A DNA stretch of 8,358 nt from Spirochaetaceae bacterium UBA6243 (GTDB lineage: Bacteria; Spirochaetota; Spirochaetia; Treponematales; Rectinemataceae): the NCBI GenBank assembly GCA_002441395.1, contig DJVZ01000007.1, positions 33,036 to 41,393 of the forward strand, written 5' to 3'. Position numbers and translations under genes: made by a program. Shown one piece after another: positions 5,823-8,358 of the stretch. Position 1 is the stretch's first letter. Every line of letters begins with the position of its first letter. Under the pieces are notes generated by a model, which saw only the letters and a list, made by a program, of their open reading frames with translations, searched no databases and was not told where the DNA came from.

Positions 5823-7202
5823 CTATTTTGCGATGAGGGCCGAGGCGAACGGCAGGAGCGCCGCGACCGCCGTGATGACTGCGGCGAACAGGAGTGACCG
5901 GAGAATCCGGCTTCTGCTCTCCGCCGTGGTGGCCCTCGGGGCCGTAGCGCTCGCGGGAGCGCCGCCCGCGTCGGCTTTGTCTACACCAGGTGCGAGCCAT
6001 GCGTATAACCATACTTCCTGCAGCAGAACATCGATGTCGCGCACCGCTGTCTTCGCGTGCACTTTGCCGCGATACTCGATGATCCGGTCGTAATACTGGA
6101 AAGCCTGCGCGATGATGGTGCCGAACCTCCCGGGGAAATGAAGCCCCTGCATAATAGCTGCTTTTGAAAGATACATGAGTCCCTCGAAGGTGAGCGCTTT
6201 GGCGAGTCCTTCCGTGAGCGCGAATTCGGTAACAACAAGCGGGCCAAGCTTGAAGAGCACACGCCCCGAGGGTATGAGCAAGTTTGCCGCGACGATTCCC
6301 GCCATCACGACCAATGTCGAAACCAGAGAGAATCGTTTGCCAGCAAGCCAGGTCCAGAGAATAAACAGAAGAAGATAGAGCGTTTTTATAAGCAGCCCTT
6401 GCTGTAGCAGGAACAATAGGGCGATCGCCACACCCAGAATGGCTGCCACCCAGGGCTCCATCAGGGATTCGTAGCGTTGGCGCCGCGCGAATCGGCCCGC
6501 GTTTTTTTCAGTCCGCGAGCGATGGACTTTTTTTGCGTCCTGAGGTTCCACTCCACTACCCCTGCCCGCCGGATTTGTGGCCATCGTGGCCGACGGGCCA
6601 GTATCCGCGGTATCCGCGCCGGTTCCTCCTTCGGCAATCAGAACATCCGACTCGCCCATCGCACACGAATACCAGTTTGAATGCGCGACGAAATATTCGG
6701 CGAAGAAGCCCATCAACGTGCCGGTGATGAGCCCCGTCAACAGAAAGAGCGGCGCGATCAGCCACGCCACTTCTCCAAAAATGACAAAACGCGCGATCAG
6801 CATCTGCGTTGCATTTGAAGTCACGGCACCCGCGATCGAAACCCCGATGAGCGATATTGCGCCCTTGCCCGCGCGCCGGACCCCGCGCATCACAAGCGCC
6901 GCGATCATCGTCCCCGCCAGGCTGAACAGCGCTACATAGGAAAAGAGGGTGCCGGACACGATGCTCATGCCGACCACTTTCGCGGCGGCCAGCACAAGGA
7001 ACCACTTGAATGGCAGAAGATCGATGGCCAGCAATATCGGCAGATTCGCTATGCCGAGCCGCATGAAGGGCAGAGGCTTTGGCAACATGTATTCGATTGC
7101 GGACAGAAAAAAGCAGAATGCCGCCAGAAGTGCCGTCACATCTGCCCGATTCGCGAAGCGCGAGCGCACATTCCCGCACGAAGGACTAGTAGGCACCTGC
7201 AT
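5823..7202 (-). CDS. Gx/EetB-like (heptaprenyl diphosphate synthase component I-type) membrane protein fused to an EcfT-like domain
   Basis: The start is placed at the ATG at 7202 because GGAGG (7208-7212) sits five bases upstream; ATGs at 7217 and 7214 lack such a site. The protein has 459 residues. Residues about 20-170 form a multi-helix domain matching the Gx transporter / Hpre_diP_synt_I family (signature MRLGIANLP at 47-55, then SLAGT and SIAGAV), related to ECF transporter S components. Residues about 181-245 are a hydrophilic Gly/Ala/Thr linker that turns Arg-rich. Residues about 248-350 are again hydrophobic and resemble EcfT, with IPSGRVLFKLGPLVVTEF at 310-327. A last helix lies at about 433-455. 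I see no clear EcfT Ala-Arg-Gly coupling motif. The gene overlaps the NusG-II gene by 17 bases, so the two are co-translated. Transport of a quinone precursor or flavin is inference. The 'component I' name does not imply enzyme activity here. Confidence 0.8.
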   Translation of the reverse strand: MQVPTSPSCGNVRSRFANRADVTALLAAFCFFLSAIEYMLPKPLPFMRLGIANLPILLAIDLLPFKWFLVLAAAKVVGMSIVSGTLFSYVALFSLAGTMIAALVMRGVRRAGKGAISLIGVSIAGAVTSNATQMLIARFVIFGEVAWLIAPLFLLTGLITGTLMGFFAEYFVAHSNWYSCAMGESDVLIAEGGTGADTADTGPSATMATNPAGRGSGVEPQDAKKVHRSRTEKNAGRFARRQRYESLMEPWVAAILGVAIALLFLLQQGLLIKTLYLLLFILWTWLAGKRFSLVSTLVVMAGIVAANLLIPSGRVLFKLGPLVVTEFALTEGLAKALTFEGLMYLSKAAIMQGLHFPGRFGTIIAQAFQYYDRIIEYRGKVHAKTAVRDIDVLLQEVWLYAWLAPGVDKADAGGAPASATAPRATTAESRSRILRSLLFAAVITAVAALLPFASALIAK

Positions 7203-7578
7203 CGACACCTCCATCATCCTTGCTACTGCTGCTCGTAATGCGCACGAACACCTTATTCGGGAGACAGGCTACCCACTGATTCGGCTCGGAAATCGCGCCC
7301 GCGAGAATGCAGAGCTTGTTTTTACAGGGGGATTCCTCTATCGCCGCTTTTCCGTCGTGGATGTGTACGACGGTGATGCCGAGCGGGCCAGGAATCTCGT
7401 ATTCGGCGTCCTTGTCGAGAGGAGCGATCCATTCGCCGGTTTCTCCTGTCATCTGGACATAACGAGTACCGCTCTGGCGATTCAGAACCAGCAACGAGGT
7501 TCCCACCACCAGAGCGGCAGCCAGACCAAAGATCACAATATCAAGAAACCGGACATGCACTTTTGAAGAAAATTTCAT
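7186..7578 (-). CDS. NusG domain II-containing (EetA-like) membrane-anchored protein
   Basis: This is a 130-residue protein from the ATG at 7578. A TTG at 7599 would add seven residues, but neither start has a strong ribosome binding site (a weak AGG precedes the ATG). Residues 11-32 form one membrane helix after a basic N-terminus, so the remainder should lie outside the cytoplasm. The rest matches the NusG_II family (remembered as PF07009): SPCKNKLC (83-90), GAISEPNQWVACLPNKVFVRI (residues 94-114 contain it), with Cys at 85, 90 and 105. It is unrelated in role to transcription factor NusG apart from the fold name. Its partner gene overlaps it at the 3' end and encodes the Gx protein. The pair resembles EetA/EetB of flavin-based electron-transfer loci. 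The three Cys may form a disulphide or bind a cofactor; unproven. Confidence 0.82.
   Translation of the reverse strand: MKFSSKVHVRFLDIVIFGLAAALVVGTSLLVLNRQSGTRYVQMTGETGEWIAPLDKDAEYEIPGPLGITVVHIHDGKAAIEESPCKNKLCILAGAISEPNQWVACLPNKVFVRITSSSSKDDGGVDAGAY
7208..7212 (-). promoter_or_regulatory. ribosome binding site deciding the Gx gene start
   Basis: On the minus strand GGAGG is followed after five bases by ATG (7202-7200). It lies inside the end of the NusG-II gene, consistent with translational coupling. Confidence 0.7.
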
Positions 7579-7621
7579 ACATGCCTGTCGATATGGCAAA
7601 GATTACGAAAAGAGGCTTCGA

Positions 7622-8167
7622 TTAGTTACAGCAGCCTTCATCGCAGTCGCAATCGTCTTCGCAGCCACAATCGCAGTCGTCGTCACATTCCCCATCGCCA
7701 TGATCGCCGTGCACATGGCCATGCTCGAGTTCTTCCGAGGTCGCTTCGCGGACATCGACGACCTTCACATCGAAGTGGAGGGTTTCACCGGCAAGCGGGT
7801 GATTCGCGTCGAGCGTGACATCCTCGCCCTCGATTTTTACGACCGTGACGATCTGCACGCCGTTTTCGCCGTGCGCTTCGAACTGCATGCCGGGCGCGAC
7901 TTCCACGTTCTCGCCAAAGTCTTTTTTCTGAACTTTGAATACAAGAGCCTCATCGCGATCGCCGTAGGCATCTTCCGGCGCGATGCTGCACGCGATCGAC
8001 TCGCCGGGGTTTTTGCCTTCGAGCTCTTTTTCGAGGCCCGGGATAATGTTTTCATTTCCATGGAGATATACGAGAGGCTCGGCTTCCGCGGATGAGTCGA
8101 TAAGCCTTCCTGTATCGTCACGAAGCGAATAATCGATGGTGACGACACGGTCTTTCTTGATTTCCAT
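7622..8167 (-). CDS. slyD: FKBP-type peptidyl-prolyl cis-trans isomerase SlyD
   Basis: SlyD is a cytoplasmic folding helper with prolyl isomerase and metal-binding (nickel) activity. The start at the ATG at 8167 is chosen because AAGGA (8174-8178) is six bases upstream of it, whereas it abuts the ATG at 8173. The product has 181 residues. Seen: split FKBP domain (about 1-65 and 124-140) with YLHGNENIIPGLEKEL (34-49) and EDAYG (65-69), the inserted chaperone flap (about 70-123) ending DANHPLAGETLHFDV, then a metal-binding tail (149-181). The tail has four His (149, 151, 153, 156) and eight Cys (161, 165, 167, 169, 173, 175, 179, 180) set among many Asp/Glu. It is the first gene of a probable minus-strand operon, with 43 bases to the NusG-II gene and no terminator between. 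A role in supplying metal or folding to the downstream proteins is speculative. Confidence 0.95.
   Translation of the reverse strand: MEIKKDRVVTIDYSLRDDTGRLIDSSAEAEPLVYLHGNENIIPGLEKELEGKNPGESIACSIAPEDAYGDRDEALVFKVQKKDFGENVEVAPGMQFEAHGENGVQIVTVVKIEGEDVTLDANHPLAGETLHFDVKVVDVREATSEELEHGHVHGDHGDGECDDDCDCGCEDDCDCDEGCCN
7634..7688 (-). repeat. degenerate Cys/Asp codon repeat in the slyD tail
   Basis: Repeated TGC/TGT and GAC/GAT codons give units such as CDCGCEDD and CDCDEGCC. CGCAGTCG and CAATCG recur on the + strand. This is a short internal repeat in coding sequence that could change copy number between strains. Confidence 0.4.
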
Positions 8168-8173
8168 ATTCAT

Positions 8174-8178
8174 TCCTT
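8174..8178 (-). promoter_or_regulatory. slyD ribosome binding site
   Basis: AAGGA on the minus strand is six bases from ATG 8167 and zero from ATG 8173, favouring the shorter product. Confidence 0.6.
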
Positions 8179-8180
8179 AT

Positions 8181-8357
8181 TCATAGATTGAGGATGAGGC
8201 CGCAGTCGCGGACATCCTTCCGGCTGGACAAGTATAATGGATTATTCTCTTGCGCGGCAATGGAGTAGTGAAGCCAATCGGACAAAATACATAAAATTGG
8301 CCTGATGTCGTCGATTCTGTTGCTCAGGGCGCACAATCTCCGTAACGCCCGGGCCTG
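8181..8357 (-). CDS. possible C-terminal tail of an unrecognised protein, cut by the window edge
   Basis: On the minus strand a frame is open from the right edge for 58 codons to the TGA at 8183-8181, ending just before the slyD ribosome binding site. The end reads CGLILNL, and composition is balanced rather than low-complexity. I do not recognise a family. Against it: the frame contains the putative slyD promoter and leader hairpin, and a 58-codon open stretch can arise by chance. Sequence beyond the edge would decide. Confidence 0.27.
   Translation of the reverse strand, partial: QARALRRLCALSNRIDDIRPILCILSDWLHYSIAAQENNPLYLSSRKDVRDCGLILNL
8191..8218 (-). promoter_or_regulatory. hairpin in the slyD 5' untranslated region
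   Basis: On the + strand AGGATG (8191-8196) pairs with CATCCT (8213-8218), and inside it CCGC (8200-8203) pairs with GCGG (8208-8211) around an AGTC loop, with an AGG/A bulge between the two stems. It lies at the very start of the predicted slyD transcript. No T-run follows on either strand, so it is more likely an mRNA-stabilising or regulatory stem than a terminator. Confidence 0.4.
8231..8260 (-). promoter_or_regulatory. sigma70-like promoter for the slyD operon
   Basis: On the minus strand TTGCCG (8260-8255; 4 of 6 to consensus), an 18-base spacer and TATACT (8236-8231; 5 of 6). Predicted start is near 8224, leaving a leader of about 57 bases. The same spot reads TATAAT on the + strand (8233-8238), but I find no matching + strand -35. 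Confidence 0.5.
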
Positions 8358-8358
8358 A

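Noticed and set aside
5721..5906. A frame from TTG at 5721 preceded at good distance by AAGGAGG
   Set aside because: It runs through the terminator stem and then antisense through the end of the Gx gene, with a Cys/Arg-rich product. The AAGGAGG is better read as part of the small RNA.
6556..7179. A 207-codon minus-strand frame overlapping the Gx gene
   Set aside because: It is a shifted-frame shadow of the Gx domain; the Gx frame carries the membrane helices and family signature.
7582..7597. TGCC/GGCA stem between slyD and the NusG-II gene
   Set aside because: Four base pairs with no following T-run; not a terminator.
8237..8305. A 22-codon + strand frame starting ATGGATTAT behind a TATAAT
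   Set aside because: No ribosome binding site, no -35 element and no resemblance to any known peptide.

Overview
The window most likely comes from a free-living or host-associated spirochaete of the Treponema/Spirochaeta kind with a moderately high G+C chromosome. This is inferred from family resemblance, because no rRNA or other marker is present. The leucyl-tRNA synthetase reads like treponemal LeuRS from its first residues, and a pgsC-pgsW pair and a NusG-II/Gx membrane pair are both typical of that phylum (and partly of Firmicutes). No transposase, CRISPR array, tRNA or rRNA was seen.

The left part (1-3974, + strand) holds the 3' end of pgsC, a complete pgsW and leuS. pgsC and pgsW belong to a poly-gamma-glutamate synthesis/export locus that extends off the left edge. 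leuS follows after only 47 bases without a visible terminator, so it may be partly co-transcribed. The middle (3975-5754, + strand) holds an AT-richer regulatory gap, then a 7-TM/PAS/GGDEF diguanylate cyclase of visibly lower G+C than leuS. Its start codon overlaps the stop of an 18-codon upstream reading frame. After the cyclase comes a strong sigma70-like promoter, then about 100 bases with two predicted hairpins, the second a textbook rho-independent terminator. This looks like a stand-alone small RNA gene, or else the cyclase mRNA's processed 3' end.

The right part (5823-8167, - strand) is a likely operon in the order slyD, NusG-II protein, Gx/EcfT-like membrane protein, converging on the cyclase. 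SlyD is a cytoplasmic FKBP-type prolyl isomerase/metallochaperone with a Cys/His tail. The NusG-II protein and the Gx protein resemble the EetA/EetB pair associated with flavin-based extracytosolic electron transfer and quinone or flavin metabolism. Here the Gx module is fused to a second membrane domain that resembles the EcfT subunit of ECF transporters. A sigma70-like promoter and a 10-bp interrupted hairpin precede slyD. An open frame running off the right edge may be the tail of another minus-strand gene.

The most interesting items are the candidate small RNA, the Gx-EcfT-like fusion, the short upstream frame and repeats ahead of the cyclase, and the G7 tract lying exactly in the GGDEF codons of a cyclase that lacks the usual inhibitory RxxD site. 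All calls rest on reading the sequence and remembered family features; no database search was run.
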